Below, one piece after another: positions 34,368 through 34,676 of a stretch of DNA of 34,676 bases. The notes beneath the pieces were generated by a model. It saw only the letters and a program-made list of their open reading frames with translations, ran no database searches and was not told where the DNA came from. The position numbers and the translations under genes are program-made. Position 1 is the first letter of the stretch. Each line of letters starts with the position of its first letter. The DNA comes from Rubrivivax sp. (GTDB lineage: Bacteria; Pseudomonadota; Gammaproteobacteria; Burkholderiales; Burkholderiaceae_C), in contig JAEUPE010000277.1 of NCBI GenBank assembly GCA_016790435.1, positions 1-34,676 of the forward strand. The letters run 5' to 3'.

Positions 34368-34676
34368 ATGAACCACCTCTGGCTGCTCCATGACGCTCTG
34401 GTCGACTGGCTGGCGAACGGCCTGCTCGACTGGTCATGGTGGCAGATCGTGCTGTTCGTACTCGCGACCACGCACGTGACGATCGCTTCGGTCACCATCT
34501 TCCTGCACCGTGCGCAGGCGCACCGGGCGCTCGAGCTGCATGCGATCCCGTCGCACTTCTTCCGCCTGTGGCTGTGGCTCATGACGGGCATGGTCACCAA
34601 GGAGTGGGTGGCCATCCACCGCAAGCACCACGCCAAGTGCGAGACCGTGGAAGACCCGCACAGCCCGGTCACGCAC
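34368..34676 (+). CDS. Fatty-acid (acyl) desaturase, 5' part only
   Basis: From ATG 34368 the frame runs 103 codons to the right edge. The visible part has an N-terminal membrane segment (WWQIVLFVLATTHVTIASVT, about 24-43), the first histidine box HRAQAH (47-52) and the second box HRKHH (84-88). These form the diiron ligands of the membrane-bound delta-9 type acyl-CoA/acyl-lipid desaturases, which adjust membrane fluidity. The third His box would lie beyond the window. It is about 126 bases downstream of the rsmB-type gene and probably has its own promoter. Confidence 0.9.
   Translation, partial: MNHLWLLHDALVDWLANGLLDWSWWQIVLFVLATTHVTIASVTIFLHRAQAHRALELHAIPSHFFRLWLWLMTGMVTKEWVAIHRKHHAKCETVEDPHSPVTH

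Noticed and set aside
1..34676. CRISPR array, tRNA or rRNA genes
   Set aside because: No regularly spaced direct repeats and no tRNA cloverleaf or rRNA stretches were noticed on reading the window.

Overview
The window reads as a chromosomal segment of a high-GC betaproteobacterium, most likely of the order Burkholderiales (Rubrivivax/Leptothrix/Rhizobacter-like). The basis is the strong G/C preference at third codon positions and the housekeeping genes at the right end (trpS, purN, an rsmB-type methyltransferase and a fatty-acid desaturase). This placement is an inference from style and synteny, not from a database search.

Left flank (1-6694). On the minus strand lie a truncated carboxylesterase, an AraC/GyrI-like regulator translationally coupled to a small membrane protein, and an MFS transporter. 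A divergent intergenic region separates these from plus-strand genes for a small DUF3297 protein and a DUF1015 protein. Then comes a soluble NarX/LytS-type histidine kinase overlapping a NarL/FixJ-type response regulator.

Core (6887-30377). A compact plus-strand operon of about seventeen genes encodes a contractile phage-tail-like particle of the extracellular contractile injection system (eCIS/PVC/Afp) class. Its order is: tail-cap (DUF4255), an unknown 282-residue protein, sheath, two tube proteins, a 57-residue DUF5908 protein, a LysM baseplate-hub protein, a VgrG-like spike, a PAAR tip, gp25, a large J-type baseplate protein, a fibre-like protein, a second baseplate protein, the CIS tape-measure protein, an AAA+ ATPase, a large membrane protein and a DUF4157 protein. 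Most junctions overlap (ATGA/TGATG) or leave only a few bases. Unusual points are a sheath with long charged helical insertions, and a membrane-anchored protein with an Ig-like module and a GH18-like barrel whose catalytic motif looks degenerate. The DUF4157 protein has an intact HExxH but no visible toxin domain.

Erosion zone (30378-30868). Just after the DUF4157 gene a small ORF with a good ribosome-binding site breaks after about 27 codons into a decayed, frameshifted IS5-family transposase fragment in the opposite direction. The eCIS cargo end has therefore probably lost genes.

Right flank (30869-34676). trpS (minus) diverges from purN, an rsmB-type gene and the 5' end of a desaturase (plus), which mark conserved chromosome.

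Working model, an inference: the operon builds a complete contractile injector (sheath, tube, spike, baseplate, tape measure, cap and ATPase). The membrane protein could tether it to the envelope or condition the wall, and the DUF4157 protein is the likely payload or loading factor. The adjacent two-component system is a positional candidate for control.
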